DNA of 64,000 nt from an uncultured Jannaschia sp. (lineage in GTDB: Bacteria; Pseudomonadota; Alphaproteobacteria; Rhodobacterales; Rhodobacteraceae): positions 84,055 to 148,054 of the forward strand of contig NZ_CANLTR010000007.1 of assembly GCF_947494055.1 (NCBI RefSeq), in the 5' to 3' direction. Each line of letters opens with the position of its first letter. Within the stretch, counting starts at the first letter, position 1. The notes beneath the pieces are model-generated. The model searched no databases. It saw only the letters and a list, made by a program, of their open reading frames with translations, and was not told where the DNA came from. The position numbers were made by a program, and so were the translations under genes. Positions 1-8,738 of the stretch are shown here, in pieces.

Positions 1-1
1 C

Positions 2-370
2 GGCCTGCTCGTCCTCGCCTTCGCGATCCAGACCTGGCGCCACGCGACCCGCCCGATCGCGGACACGCCACCCGCCTCGCCCCGCCGCGCCTTCCTGCGG
101 GGGTTCCTTCTCAATCTCGGCAATTCGAAGTCGATCCTCTTCTCCGTCGGCGTCCTCCTCCTGATCTTCCCGCCGAACCTCGGCACCGCCGCCATGCTCC
201 TCGTCACGCTCGACCACATCGTCCTCGAGATCGTGGTCTACGCCACCCTCTCGACGCTCGTGTCGCGCGATGCGGTGCGGGACAGATACCTCGCGGCCAA
301 GCCGATCCTGATGCGCGCCATGGGGCTCGTACTCGGCGCCCTCGGCCTGCGGCTTCTGGTGGCGTCGTGA
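2..370 (+). CDS. LysE family translocator, 5'-truncated by window edge
   Basis: C-terminal 122 residues of a multi-spanning inner-membrane exporter of the LysE/RhtB superfamily, which exports amino acids or related metabolites. Visible are a conserved NLGNSKSILFSVGVLLL segment (the family's N-P/N-xK loop leading into a membrane helix) and two further hydrophobic helices ending in GLVLGALGLRLL. The reading frame is open from the first bases, so the N-terminus lies outside the window. Its TGA overlaps the GTG start of the next LysE-family gene, so the two are probably translationally coupled. They may form a hetero-oligomeric exporter or be a tandem duplication. Substrate unknown. Confidence 0.85.
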   Translation, partial: GLLVLAFAIQTWRHATRPIADTPPASPRRAFLRGFLLNLGNSKSILFSVGVLLLIFPPNLGTAAMLLVTLDHIVLEIVVYATLSTLVSRDAVRDRYLAAKPILMRAMGLVLGALGLRLLVAS

Positions 371-981
371 GTCCGTTCGCCTTCCTCGGCGTCGCCGCGA
401 TCCATCTCGCTGCCGCGATCTCGCCGGGTCAGGCCTTCGTGCTCGCGGTGCGAACGGCGGCGGCCGAAGGGTTCCGACCCGCCCTCGGCCTCGCGCTCGG
501 CTTCGGGCTCGGCGCCTTCGTCTGGGCCGCCGCCGCAATTCTCGGCCTGTCGCTGGTGCTCGAGACCCTGCCGCTCCTCTTCACGGCGATGAAGGTCGCG
601 GGCGGGCTGTTCCTCGTCTGGCTCGCGGTGCGAATGTGGCGGCACGCGCCCGACCCCCTTCCGGTCATCGACCCCGACGCGGCGCCGCGCGGGCTCGCCT
701 CTGCTATCCGCCTCGGCCTGCTCGCCATGCTGGCCAACCCGAAGCCCGCGATCTTCTTCGGCGCGGTCTTCGTCGGCCTCGTCCCCGCAACGGCGTTACC
801 GTGGGAGAAGGCGGTCGTCCTCCTGAACATCCTCTGGGTCGAGGCGGCGTGGTACGTCGTCGTCGCCCGTGTCTTCTCCCTGCCCCGTGCCCGCGCCGCC
901 TATGCCCGGCTCAAGACCGTCCTCGACCGCGGGCTTGGCGTCGCGCTCGGCGCGCTCGGTCTCCGTTTCGCCATTCCCTGA
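367..981 (+). CDS. LysE family translocator
   Basis: 204-residue inner-membrane protein of the usual LysE/RhtB length, predicted to export an amino acid or similar compound. The N-terminus carries the family's early SPGQAFVLAVRTAAAEG motif just after the first helix, a long Gly/Ala-rich second and third helix, and the central NPKPAIFFGAVFVG motif around residues 120-140. The start is GTG inside the stop of the preceding LysE gene (4-bp GTGA overlap), which argues for coupling. The next gene follows after only 9 bases, so a three-gene transcript with the phosphoribosyltransferase is likely. Export of a purine or purine precursor is a speculative reading of this context. Confidence 0.85.
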   Translation: MSPFAFLGVAAIHLAAAISPGQAFVLAVRTAAAEGFRPALGLALGFGLGAFVWAAAAILGLSLVLETLPLLFTAMKVAGGLFLVWLAVRMWRHAPDPLPVIDPDAAPRGLASAIRLGLLAMLANPKPAIFFGAVFVGLVPATALPWEKAVVLLNILWVEAAWYVVVARVFSLPRARAAYARLKTVLDRGLGVALGALGLRFAIP

Positions 982-990
982 GAGGTCCTC

Positions 991-1500
991 ATGCCCGATC
1001 CGCATCCGCTCCCCCACGAGAAAGGCTTCCACATCAGCTGGGACCAGATCCATCGCGACAGCCGCGCGCTGGCCTGGCGTCTCGACGGACGCGGCCCGGA
1101 CGACGGCGGCTGGCGGGCCATCGTGGCGATCACGCGCGGCGGCATGGCGCCCGCGATGATCGTCGCCCGCGAGCTCGGCATCCGCACCGTCGACACGATC
1201 TCGGTCAAGTCCTACGACCACCAGACGCAGGGCGCCGCGCAGGTCCTCTCCCGGCCCGACCCGGAGATGGTCGGCGACGGGACCGGCGTGCTCGTCGTCG
1301 ACGACCTCGTGGATTCCGGCAAGACGCTGGAAGTCGTCCGCGACCTCTATCCGAAGGCCCATTTCGCCACCGTCTACGCGAAGCCGAAGGGCGAGCCGAT
1401 GGTGGACACCTTCATCACCGGGGTAAGCCAGGACACGTGGATCTTCTTTCCCTGGGACATGGCGCTGCAATACGTCGAGCCCTATCGCGGCCGGGACTGA
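991..1500 (+). CDS. gpt: xanthine/guanine phosphoribosyltransferase
   Basis: Cytoplasmic purine salvage enzyme that transfers the phosphoribosyl group of PRPP to xanthine or guanine. The 169-residue protein has the type I phosphoribosyltransferase PRPP loop [13 protein letters not shown] near residue 105 and an early [18 protein letters not shown] segment matching the first loop of Gpt. The C-terminal IFFPWDM segment also fits the XGPRT family (E. coli Gpt is 152 residues). A shine-like GAGAGGTCC lies just upstream of the ATG. It sits at the end of the LysE pair and converges with the P450 gene 28 bases further on. Substrate preference among xanthine, guanine and hypoxanthine cannot be read from sequence. 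Confidence 0.88.
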   Translation: MPDPHPLPHEKGFHISWDQIHRDSRALAWRLDGRGPDDGGWRAIVAITRGGMAPAMIVARELGIRTVDTISVKSYDHQTQGAAQVLSRPDPEMVGDGTGVLVVDDLVDSGKTLEVVRDLYPKAHFATVYAKPKGEPMVDTFITGVSQDTWIFFPWDMALQYVEPYRGRD

Positions 1501-1528
1501 ACCCGCCCCTTCTTCTTGGCGCAAATAC

Positions 1529-2866
1529 TCAATCCGCCGTCCGCGCCCGCAGGCGAAGCCAGATGCCATCGCGCGACCGTACGGTCAGATGCGCGACCGG
1601 CACCGGTGTCGGGCCGGCTGGCGAAAGCTCGAACGCGCTTACGATCGCCGAGACTATCACGACGAGCTCGGCCATTGCGAAGCCCGCACCGGGACAGACC
1701 CGCGGCCCGGCGCTAAACGGCATGTAGGCCTGTCGCGCCTGTGCCCTCGTCTCCGCCCGCTGCCAGCGGTCCGGATCGAAGGCGTCGGGCGCTGCCCAGA
1801 TCCGTTCGTGCCGATGCAGGTGCCAGGGGCTCAGGACGACCTGCGCGCCGACGGGCGCGGCACGGCCGCGGAACGTCTCCGGCCGCAGCGTCTCGCGCAC
1901 CATCATCGGCACCGGCGGATAGAGGCGCAGGGTCTCGCGGACAACGTTCCGCGTGAAGGTATGCCCGGACAGGTCCGAGACGTTATAACATACGCCTTCG
2001 GCAGCGACACGACCCTGCACCTCGGGATGTATCGCCAGCAGATAAAGCGCCCAGGCCAGCGCCGCCGCAGACGTCTCATGGCCGGCCAGAAAGAAGATCG
2101 CCACCTGATCGACCATCTCCGCCGTGGAGAACGGCGTCCCGCTGACCGGATCGTGCAGCGTCATGATCCGCGTGGCCAGATCGTCGGGCGCGCGACCTGC
2201 CGATATCTCCTCGGCCCGCCGCGCGACGAGCGCCGATACGGCAGCACGGATCGCCCGCGCCGCCGCTCGCGTACGGGGCCGGTGAAAGCGGGGCATCCAG
2301 TTCGGCAGCGGCAAGAAGGCCGCGAGGTTCAGAAGCGGCTGCGCCCGCTGATAGGTCCGGAACCCGTCGAAGACCTCGGCCGCCAGCCGGTCCTCGATCG
2401 GCACGGAGAACAGCGTCCGGAAGATCACGTCCGCCGCCGCGCGGCTGGCGACCGCCTCGATCTCGCAGGCGTCCTCCGACAGGCGCGCCACCATAGCCTC
2501 CGCGGCCGCGCGGATCGCGGGAAATGCCTGCCGGATCTCCCCGCCCGCGAAGGCGGGATCGATGATCCGTCGCTGCCGTGCCCATTCCGCCGCATTCGTC
2601 ACGAAGACCGACCGGCCCAGCATCGGCGCCAGCCCCTCGGTCACGCGCGTCGACTTCGGAAAATCCTCCGGCCGATCCTTCAACACGAGATCAATCAGTT
2701 CCGGGTCGTTCATGAGGTAACTTCGGAAGAACGGCGTCCGGAACTCGGCCATCCAGGCCCGGTAGAGATGCGCCGGTTGCGCCGACAGGATGTCCCGGCG
2801 GAACAGGCGCATGTAGCGCAGCCACCCCGCGCGACCCTGGCGCGACGCCGGCTTCGGGGGGATCAC
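1529..2866 (-). CDS. cytochrome P450
   Basis: 445-residue soluble bacterial P450, a heme-thiolate monooxygenase needing an external reductase. Seen directly: I-helix FFLAGHETSAAAL (AGHETS about residues 261-266), K-helix ETLRLYPPVP with E311 and R314, and the heme-binding FSAGPRVCPGAG with Cys391 as axial ligand. The frame remains open far upstream, but the preceding coupled gene ends exactly here. The GTG at 2866 overlaps that gene's TGA (GTGA), giving a P450 of ordinary length starting MIPPKPASRQG. It is therefore the second gene of a two-gene operon with a membrane-anchored hydrolase. No ferredoxin or ferredoxin reductase lies nearby. Substrate unknown; a lipid or fatty acyl compound is a guess from the partner. 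Confidence 0.9.
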   Translation of the reverse strand: MIPPKPASRQGRAGWLRYMRLFRRDILSAQPAHLYRAWMAEFRTPFFRSYLMNDPELIDLVLKDRPEDFPKSTRVTEGLAPMLGRSVFVTNAAEWARQRRIIDPAFAGGEIRQAFPAIRAAAEAMVARLSEDACEIEAVASRAAADVIFRTLFSVPIEDRLAAEVFDGFRTYQRAQPLLNLAAFLPLPNWMPRFHRPRTRAAARAIRAAVSALVARRAEEISAGRAPDDLATRIMTLHDPVSGTPFSTAEMVDQVAIFFLAGHETSAAALAWALYLLAIHPEVQGRVAAEGVCYNVSDLSGHTFTRNVVRETLRLYPPVPMMVRETLRPETFRGRAAPVGAQVVLSPWHLHRHERIWAAPDAFDPDRWQRAETRAQARQAYMPFSAGPRVCPGAGFAMAELVVIVSAIVSAFELSPAGPTPVPVAHLTVRSRDGIWLRLRARTAD

Positions 2867-4089
2867 GCGGCGCGCCGGGTCGCGGAACGGCCGGAATCGC
2901 GCAGGGTCGACGGGCTGTCCTTCCGGGTGGCGAACCTGTCCGCCAGTCGGAGCGGGCCGGCGGTGACACGAAAATAATCGTACTCCCCTAACCGGCCCTG
3001 CAGATTGTCGAAGGCGCAGAGATACTGGAAATGCGCGCGGAAGAACCTGCGCCGCAGCTCCCGCTGCTTCGCCGGCGACAACGTGCGCGAGAAGGCGGCG
3101 GAGAGGATGCGCGGCCCGGTCCGCACCTGCGGCGCAGCGCCCGACACGGCAACAGGGTCGCAAAGCGCGAAGGTGCATCCGTCGCCGGGGGCGGAGATAT
3201 CGATCCACGGGACGACGTCCTGGCCGCCCATCAGATGAAGGTCGTCCCGCAACTTGTTGGCTTGCGGAAGGAAGCTTACCATCGGGACGACCTGTCCGAG
3301 GCTCAGGAACGCGCACCGCCCTTCGGGAATCCGACCAGCGCGGATCATGTCGGCCAGAAGCGACACGCCGATATGGACCCCGGCCGAATGGCCGACGATG
3401 AGAACCTCCTCCGCCTCGGTCGCGAGTGACGCGGCGACCCGATCGGCGAACGCCGCCAGCCGTGCCTCGATGGAAGCGGGGTAGGCCCCGCTCGAGCGCG
3501 CCCAGAACGCGTAATCGTGCAGCAGGTACTGGGCGAGGAGGCGATTGTCGCGAGCCTTGAACCAGCGCAATGTGATCCAGGCCGTGGCGAGCCCCGCCGC
3601 GAGCCCGAAGACCAAACCGATCCAGCCCCCGGCCATCACCGCGACGACCCACCAGGCAAGGCCGCCGATCACCACGGCGAGGAGCAGCTGCATCAGCAAC
3701 ACGCCCGTCGAGTACGCGACGGCGAGCATCGGACCCTTGCGAAGCCGCAGCACGCGCAGGAACGTGCCCGACCTGAGATAGGTCCACGCCGTTCTCGCGA
3801 GCGATGCGTAGGTCCCCATGACCGAAGCGGACATCCCGTCCGCCACAAGATCGGACCAGCCGAGCACCTCGAACTCGGTCCGGGTCCGCGCGCCTTCGAT
3901 CACCGCTTCGACGATCCAGCTGCGCGCATCCGCACCGGCCGACAGGTTCAGCTCGTAGCCCGACAGGCGCGCCTGCTCGGCCCCCTCGCGGCGGTAGAGC
4001 TCGCGGTAGCGCCGCGGCGGGAACGGATCGAAGCCCGGAATGTAGAGGACCTTCCGGTGGCGAATCCTGCTCGTGTTCACGTCGGTCAT
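2863..4089 (-). CDS. membrane-anchored alpha/beta-hydrolase-like protein
   Basis: 408-residue protein I cannot name. It opens with a strand-rich KVLYIPGFDPFPPRRYRE segment typical of an alpha/beta-hydrolase first strand and oxyanion loop. It continues with one or two strongly hydrophobic stretches (about residues 121-175) that should anchor it in the inner membrane. It carries a nucleophile elbow VLIVGHSAGVHIG with Ser235. A later segment (SLGQVVPMVSFLPQANKL) and the C-terminal RAHFQYLCAFDNLQGRLGEYDYFRVTAGP look conserved. It is upstream of and overlaps the P450 gene by 4 bp. A short 60-bp divergent gap separates it from the TusA-like gene. An esterase or lipase supplying or processing the P450 substrate is plausible but unproven. 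Confidence 0.7.
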   Translation of the reverse strand: MTDVNTSRIRHRKVLYIPGFDPFPPRRYRELYRREGAEQARLSGYELNLSAGADARSWIVEAVIEGARTRTEFEVLGWSDLVADGMSASVMGTYASLARTAWTYLRSGTFLRVLRLRKGPMLAVAYSTGVLLMQLLLAVVIGGLAWWVVAVMAGGWIGLVFGLAAGLATAWITLRWFKARDNRLLAQYLLHDYAFWARSSGAYPASIEARLAAFADRVAASLATEAEEVLIVGHSAGVHIGVSLLADMIRAGRIPEGRCAFLSLGQVVPMVSFLPQANKLRDDLHLMGGQDVVPWIDISAPGDGCTFALCDPVAVSGAAPQVRTGPRILSAAFSRTLSPAKQRELRRRFFRAHFQYLCAFDNLQGRLGEYDYFRVTAGPLRLADRFATRKDSPSTLRDSGRSATRRAA

Positions 4090-4149
4090 GGCTTGCCTCG
4101 CTTGGGCCCACGATGGCAGATAGCGGACCGGAGATCAGGGATAATCTGC

Positions 4150-4359
4150 ATGGACTTGGAAGTGGATGCGCTCGGCCTGCTCTGCCCGTTGCCGGTGTTG
4201 CGGCTGCGCAAGCGGATGGCGCCGTTGCCTTCGGGCGCGGAGGTACATCTGCTGGCCGACGATCCGGCGGCACACGTGGACGTGCCGCATTTCTGCGCCG
4301 AAGCGGGGCATGCGTTCTTGGGCGTCAAGGGCCAGCGGTTCCGGATCCGGAAGGGCTGA
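4150..4359 (+). CDS. tusA: TusA-like sulfurtransferase
   Basis: 69-residue TusA/SirA-family protein, a small cytoplasmic sulfur carrier of alpha/beta sandwich fold. It has the diagnostic N-terminal GLLCPLPVLRLRK motif with the persulfide-forming Cys12 in CPxP, then a GAEVHLLADDPAAHVDVPHFC segment where the family's DDPA loop is recognisable. The ATG at 4150 is chosen because it starts a protein of normal TusA length and follows an AGATCAGGG ribosome-binding-like stretch. The gene diverges from the hydrolase-P450 pair. Sulfur relay to tRNA thiolation is the known role of TusA; other members serve molybdopterin or sulfur oxidation, and no neighbour settles which. Confidence 0.82.
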   Translation: MDLEVDALGLLCPLPVLRLRKRMAPLPSGAEVHLLADDPAAHVDVPHFCAEAGHAFLGVKGQRFRIRKG

Positions 4360-4655
4360 GGCGGCCTGCTCTGCCGCGGGTGCCAGGCCCGGACAACGCG
4401 CATAACGTGCAAACACGCGCGGCGATCCCGCGTCTTTTGCCCTAACAAGAGGCGATCCGGCGTCGAAGGGCCGCGCGGCGGCAAACCGGGCTTTTGTGAA
4501 ACGAACCGAATGTTGACAAAAACGTCCTAGCCCGTGGTCTCGGGTCTTCCCGAGACGGCACGGGCCATGACTGACCCGCAAAATCGGAATCATGAGGAGA
4601 TATCCGCGCTCGGCTCCTATATGGGATGACAGGTGCGGACCGGATCGAGGGCAGC

Positions 4656-5561
4656 ATGATGGACTGGGACAAATTGCGGATCTTCCACGCGGTCGCCGAC
4701 GCGGGTTCGCTGACACATGCCGGCGACGTCCTGCACCTGTCGCAATCGGCGGTCAGCCGGCAGATCCGGGCGCTCGAGGAGAGTCTCGAGACGACGCTGT
4801 TTCACCGTCACGCCCGCGGCCTCATCCTGACCGAGCAGGGCGAGTTGCTGTTCGACGCGACGCAGGCGATGTCGAAGCGGCTCGATGCGGCCTCGGCGCG
4901 TATCCGCGACACCGAGGAGGAAGTGTTCGGCAATCTCCGTGTGACGACGACGATCGGCTTCGGGTCGATCTGGCTCGCGCCGCGCCTGCAGAAGCTCTAC
5001 GGCAACTACCCCGATCTCAGCATCGACCTGATGCTGGAGGAGCGGGTGCTGGACCTGCCGATGCGGGAGGCCGATATCGCCATCCGCATGAAGGAGCCGA
5101 GCCAGGCCGACCTCGTGCGCAAGCGGCTCATGGATATCCGCATGCAGCTCTTCGCCTCCCCGGCCTATATCAAGGCCAACGGCATGCCGCGGCGGATGAA
5201 GGATATCTCGGACCACCGCCTCATCTGCCAGGCGCAGGGCGCGACGCAGGTCAGCGCCGGCGCGATGCTGGTCCGCGAGCTCATGACCTACGACATCAAG
5301 CGGACGCTGACGGTGAACAACTATTTCGGCGTCTTGCAGAGCGTGCTGAGCGATCTCGGCATCGGGGTGCTGCCCGACTACCTCCAGCAGGACTTCCCGC
5401 AGCTCGTCCGCGTGCTGCCCGAGGTGGAGTCGAACGAGGTGCCGGTCTTCCTGGCCTTCCCGGAGGAACTGCGCGGGTCGCGACGGGTGCAGGCGTTCCG
5501 GGATTTCGTGGTCGAGGAGGTCGTGGCCTATCGCCGCGCCCGCCAGATCGCCGCACAGTAG
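4656..5561 (+). CDS. LysR family transcriptional regulator
   Basis: About 301-residue LysR-type regulator. An N-terminal winged helix-turn-helix (KLRIFHAVADAGSLTHAGDVLHLSQSAVSRQIRALEES split over residues 5-45) precedes a periplasmic-binding-like effector domain (from about residue 90, NLRVTTTIGFGSIWLAP). I chose the ATG at 4656 because GAGGG lies six bases upstream and the protein then begins MMDWDKLRIF as regulators of this class do. An upstream ATG at 4626 lacks such a site. It stands alone, not divergent from a target. A strong terminator lies about 140 bases after its stop. A regulator of very similar sequence character occurs widely in Rhodobacteraceae; its targets are not evident here. 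Confidence 0.9.
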   Translation: MMDWDKLRIFHAVADAGSLTHAGDVLHLSQSAVSRQIRALEESLETTLFHRHARGLILTEQGELLFDATQAMSKRLDAASARIRDTEEEVFGNLRVTTTIGFGSIWLAPRLQKLYGNYPDLSIDLMLEERVLDLPMREADIAIRMKEPSQADLVRKRLMDIRMQLFASPAYIKANGMPRRMKDISDHRLICQAQGATQVSAGAMLVRELMTYDIKRTLTVNNYFGVLQSVLSDLGIGVLPDYLQQDFPQLVRVLPEVESNEVPVFLAFPEELRGSRRVQAFRDFVVEEVVAYRRARQIAAQ

Positions 5562-5699
5562 CTAGAAGCCATGCGCGTCCTGCATGACGGCGTTGCAGAA
5601 CTGCCTCCTGTTTGAGCCTTGTCGGGTCGGAGCCTGCGGAATAATTAAGCAATCGAAGGACGCGCTTGCGCGCGGACTTCACCTCCCTGTTGGACTTGA

Positions 5700-5725
5700 G
5701 CCGGGCTTGATGCCCGGCTTTTTTT
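5700..5725 (+). terminator. Rho-independent terminator
   Basis: A perfect 7-bp stem GCCGGGC/GCCCGGC with the 5-base loop TTGAT is followed by seven consecutive T. It serves plus-strand transcription, either from the LysR gene or from an independent small transcript in the preceding 140 bases. The T run overlaps the stop codon of the convergent SLC13 gene. On the minus strand the stem has no U-tract, so it is one-directional. Confidence 0.85.
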
Positions 5726-7514
5726 ATTCGCCGAGCGGAAACACGATACTGATCATCAGGATCGACGTGATCCCGACGATGATGTTCATCGGCACGCCGA
5801 TCTTCAGGAAGTCGGTGAAGCGGTAATTGCCCGCGCCGTAGACCAGCGTGTTCGTCTGGTAGCCGATCGGCGTCGCGAAGCTTGCCGAGGCGGCGAACAT
5901 CACGGCGACGACGAAGGGCAAGGGCGCGACGCCCAGTTCGGACGCGAGCGAGATGACGAGGGGGGTGAGCACCACCGCCACCGCGTTGTTCGTGACGATC
6001 TCGGTCAGGACGGACGCAACGAGGTAGATCATCGCCAGCGTCAGGAGCGGCGGCATTCCTTCCAGAAGCGGCGTCAGCCACGTCACCAGAAGCTCCACCG
6101 CGCCGGTCTGGTCGAGCCCCGCACCGATCACCAGCATCGCGAAGATGAGCACGAGGATCGCCCCGTCGATGGAGCCCCAGGCTTCGTCGGCATCGATACA
6201 GCGCAGGACGAGGATGAGCGCGACGCCGATCAGCGCGAGGAGCCCGATCGACATGACCCCGAGCGCAGCCATCCCCACGATTCCCAGAAGCGCGAGAATG
6301 GCGATCGGCGCCTGCCGCCGCCGGAAGGCGCGTCCCCCGGGGGTCGTGATCGACACGACGTCGTCCGAGCGGGCCAGCGATTCGAGAGCCGAGGCGCTGC
6401 CTTCGAGCAGGAGCTTGTCGGCCGGGCGCAGCCGCACGCTCGACAGGTCCGCCCCGGCGATGTGCTTGTGGCGGTAGGCGCCGAGCACCCGCACGCCCGA
6501 GCGACGGCCGAGCGCGAGGTCGGAGATGCGCTTGCCCATCGTGCCGTGCGACGGCGTCACGATCGCCTCGACCACGCGGGGCGTCTCGCCCGCCTCCACC
6601 TCGACGAAGCGGCGCAGGCCGACGCGCAGGCCGGTCGTCTCCGACAGCGTGAGGAGCTCCGACGTGGCCGCGACCACGACGACGGCGTCGCCGGGGCGGA
6701 GCATCTCCTCCTTGATCCGCTGGCGCTGGATATTGCCGCCACGGCGCAGTCCCGTCACCCGCACGCCCGGACGACCGAAGGCCGCCATCTCGCCCAGCGG
6801 CAGATCGATCTCCTCGAAGGCCGACAGGATCGTGACCTCCGACAGGTAGGGCAGTTCCGACCCGCTCATGCCGGCATCCGACGAGCCCCGGTCCGGCAGG
6901 AGGAATTGCGACAGGACCATCATCACGGTGCCGCCGACCGCCGCGGTGACGAGGCCGACCGGCGCGATCGCGAAGATCGAGAACCCGGGCATGCCGTTGT
7001 CGCGCGCGATGCCATCCACGAGGATGTTCGTCGAGGTGCCGATGAGGGTGATCGTGCCGCCCAAGATCGCGGCATAGCTGAGCGGGATCAGGAGCCGGGT
7101 CGGCGCGAGACCGATGTTTCCGGCGAGCCGGATGACGATGGGAATGAGGACGAGGACGACGGGCGTGTTGTTGACGAAGGCCGAGGCGAACAGCGTCACG
7201 GCGATGAAGAGGCCGATCCCCAGCAGCTTGCTCTTGCGCGCCTGCGCGATGACGAGATTGGCGATCGCGTCGAGCACCCCCGTCCGGATCAGCGCGCCGG
7301 AGACGATGAACATCGCCGCGATGGTGATCGGCGCGGAGTTCGAGAACACGCCCATCACCGCGTCCTCGTCCACGAGGCCCAGCACGATGAAAAGCGCCGC
7401 CATGCCGGTCGCCGTCACCTCCGGCGGATAGGGTTCGAAGATGAAGGTGGCGAACAGGACACCGAGCAGGATCAGGGCGAGGATCGGCTCGTTCGCGGCG
7501 ATGATGTCGGGCAT
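5724..7514 (-). CDS. SLC13/ArsB-type anion permease with RCK (TrkA-C) domains
   Basis: Inner-membrane ion-transporter-superfamily permease of about 596 residues. It has hydrophobic helices in the N-terminal third, including a conserved SAFVNNTPVVLVLIPIV stretch. A central soluble insert (about residues 200-370) resembles two TrkA-C domains (one begins LPLGEMAAFGRPGVRVTGLRRGG). A C-terminal helical bundle repeats the family motif as TNNAVAVVLTPLVISLA. The paired N-N motifs are the cation/substrate hairpins of the DASS/SLC13 fold. Members carry sulfate, dicarboxylates or other anions with sodium. I chose the ATG at 7514, where the first helix begins soon after the start; a start at 7586 would add 24 unconserved residues. 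It is convergent with the LysR gene and the substrate is not evident. Confidence 0.85.
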   Translation of the reverse strand: MPDIIAANEPILALILLGVLFATFIFEPYPPEVTATGMAALFIVLGLVDEDAVMGVFSNSAPITIAAMFIVSGALIRTGVLDAIANLVIAQARKSKLLGIGLFIAVTLFASAFVNNTPVVLVLIPIVIRLAGNIGLAPTRLLIPLSYAAILGGTITLIGTSTNILVDGIARDNGMPGFSIFAIAPVGLVTAAVGGTVMMVLSQFLLPDRGSSDAGMSGSELPYLSEVTILSAFEEIDLPLGEMAAFGRPGVRVTGLRRGGNIQRQRIKEEMLRPGDAVVVVAATSELLTLSETTGLRVGLRRFVEVEAGETPRVVEAIVTPSHGTMGKRISDLALGRRSGVRVLGAYRHKHIAGADLSSVRLRPADKLLLEGSASALESLARSDDVVSITTPGGRAFRRRQAPIAILALLGIVGMAALGVMSIGLLALIGVALILVLRCIDADEAWGSIDGAILVLIFAMLVIGAGLDQTGAVELLVTWLTPLLEGMPPLLTLAMIYLVASVLTEIVTNNAVAVVLTPLVISLASELGVAPLPFVVAVMFAASASFATPIGYQTNTLVYGAGNYRFTDFLKIGVPMNIIVGITSILMISIVFPLGE

Positions 7515-7638
7515 GGGGCCGCGGCTCCGGCAGGGGCGGGGGACGGTCCATGATGGCCGCGTCGGACCCGCGCTGCCGAGCATCACTCACTGCACCGGGC
7601 TCCGTCGTCAAGCGGGCACCGGTACGCAGAGCGCCGCA

Positions 7639-8064
7639 CTACCCCGCTTCGGCGGCGGCCACTTCGCGGATGCGGCGGACCATCGCGCGCAACCCGTTCG
7701 AGCGCTGCGACGAAAGGTGATCGTCGAGCCCGAGCCGCGCGAGCTCCGCCGGCGCGTCCACGGCCCCCACCTGCGCGAGCGTGAGACCGCCGTAGAGGTC
7801 GTGCAGGATCGCGATGAGGCCCTGAACGATCATCGCATCGCTCTCACCGGCGAAATCGAATCGTGCCGCGCCGCCCCCGCCCTCGATCCGGGGATGCAGC
7901 CAGACCTGGCTGGCGCAGCCCTCCACCTTCGTCGCCGGGACCTTCAACGCGTCGTCGAGGCGCGGAAAGGCCCGGCCCATCTCGATCACGTGGCGGTAGC
8001 GATCTTCCCAGTCGTCGAGAAACTCGAAGGTCTCGACCAGATCCTCGAAACGTTCCTGTGCCAT
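7639..8064 (-). CDS. sufE: SufE family cysteine desulfuration protein
   Basis: 141-residue SufE-like protein that accepts persulfide sulfur from SufS and stimulates Fe-S cluster assembly. The core motif VEGCASQVWL contains the acceptor Cys50, in the family's usual position. The N-terminal FEDLVETFEFLDDWEDRYRHVIEMGR helix and C-terminal GLDDHLSSQRSNGLRAMVRRIRE are characteristic. It is monocistronic, between the SLC13 permease (same strand, 124 bases away) and a divergent lipoprotein gene. The sufBCDS genes are not in the window, which is common in Rhodobacteraceae. Confidence in family is high. Confidence 0.92.
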   Translation of the reverse strand: MAQERFEDLVETFEFLDDWEDRYRHVIEMGRAFPRLDDALKVPATKVEGCASQVWLHPRIEGGGGAARFDFAGESDAMIVQGLIAILHDLYGGLTLAQVGAVDAPAELARLGLDDHLSSQRSNGLRAMVRRIREVAAAEAG

Positions 8065-8180
8065 GCGCGTCCCTTCCTACGGTCCGTTGAGCTAGGGTCC
8101 GGCGCCGCGAAGATCCAGCCCGCTTCCCAAACATGGCCGGATCGGCTAGCCCCGTCCCCGGACGACGGGAGAGTGCGGGC

Positions 8181-8636
8181 ATGGACGGACGGGTGCGGAT
8201 CGGGGCGGCGTTGCTCGGCCTCGCGGCGACGCTGACGGCCTGCGGCAGTTCCGAACGGGTCAGCCCGATGCGCATCCTCGACTCGCCACGCGACGTCGCG
8301 ATCCGTGACGCGCTCGCCGCCTCGGATCGGCCGAACGTCGCGCAGGTCGTATCGCTGTCCGCCGCGCCGACGCCGTCCGGGCTCATCGTCTCGGCGATCG
8401 GCCTGCCGCCGACCCAGGGCTACTGGGAAGCGGAGCTGATCGAGGTGCCGGACGCGGATCCGGCGGCGCTCGTCCTCGACTTCAAGCTCCTGGCACCGCT
8501 CGCGACCGAACCGGTGGGCACGCAGCGCTCCCGCGAGGTCCTCGCCGGCCGCTATTTCTCGCGGCAGGATCTCGCCGGGGTGCGCAGTATCGTGGTCCGG
8601 GGCGAGACCAACAGCCGCAGTGTCACCCGGCAATAG
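8181..8636 (+). CDS. putative lipoprotein of unknown function
   Basis: 151-residue predicted lipoprotein. The start at 8181 is preferred over 8133 because GGGAGAG sits nine bases upstream and the product then begins with a compact signal peptide MDGRVRIGAALLGLAATLTAC. The lipobox LTAC makes Cys21 the lipidated residue after signal peptidase II cleavage. The mature part is a small beta-rich domain (SGLIVSAIGLPPTQGYWEAELI) without a motif I recognise. It diverges from sufE and precedes the exoD-like gene by about 100 bases. Function unknown. Confidence 0.75.
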   Translation: MDGRVRIGAALLGLAATLTACGSSERVSPMRILDSPRDVAIRDALAASDRPNVAQVVSLSAAPTPSGLIVSAIGLPPTQGYWEAELIEVPDADPAALVLDFKLLAPLATEPVGTQRSREVLAGRYFSRQDLAGVRSIVVRGETNSRSVTRQ

Positions 8637-8738
8637 CCCTGCCCGGCTGCGCGCCGCCGGCTCCGGCGCAGCTTCGGCCGGCGGCGTGAACGATAAGCCG
8701 GGTCCGGCGTTGGACGGCAGACGCGCAACGGGGGCGAC

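Noticed and set aside
1529..4273. A 914-residue open frame on the minus strand covering the P450
   Set aside because: Only the part from 2866 downward is P450; the upstream stretch is Arg/Pro-rich shadow of the hydrolase gene in another frame, and a natural GTG start lies at 2866.
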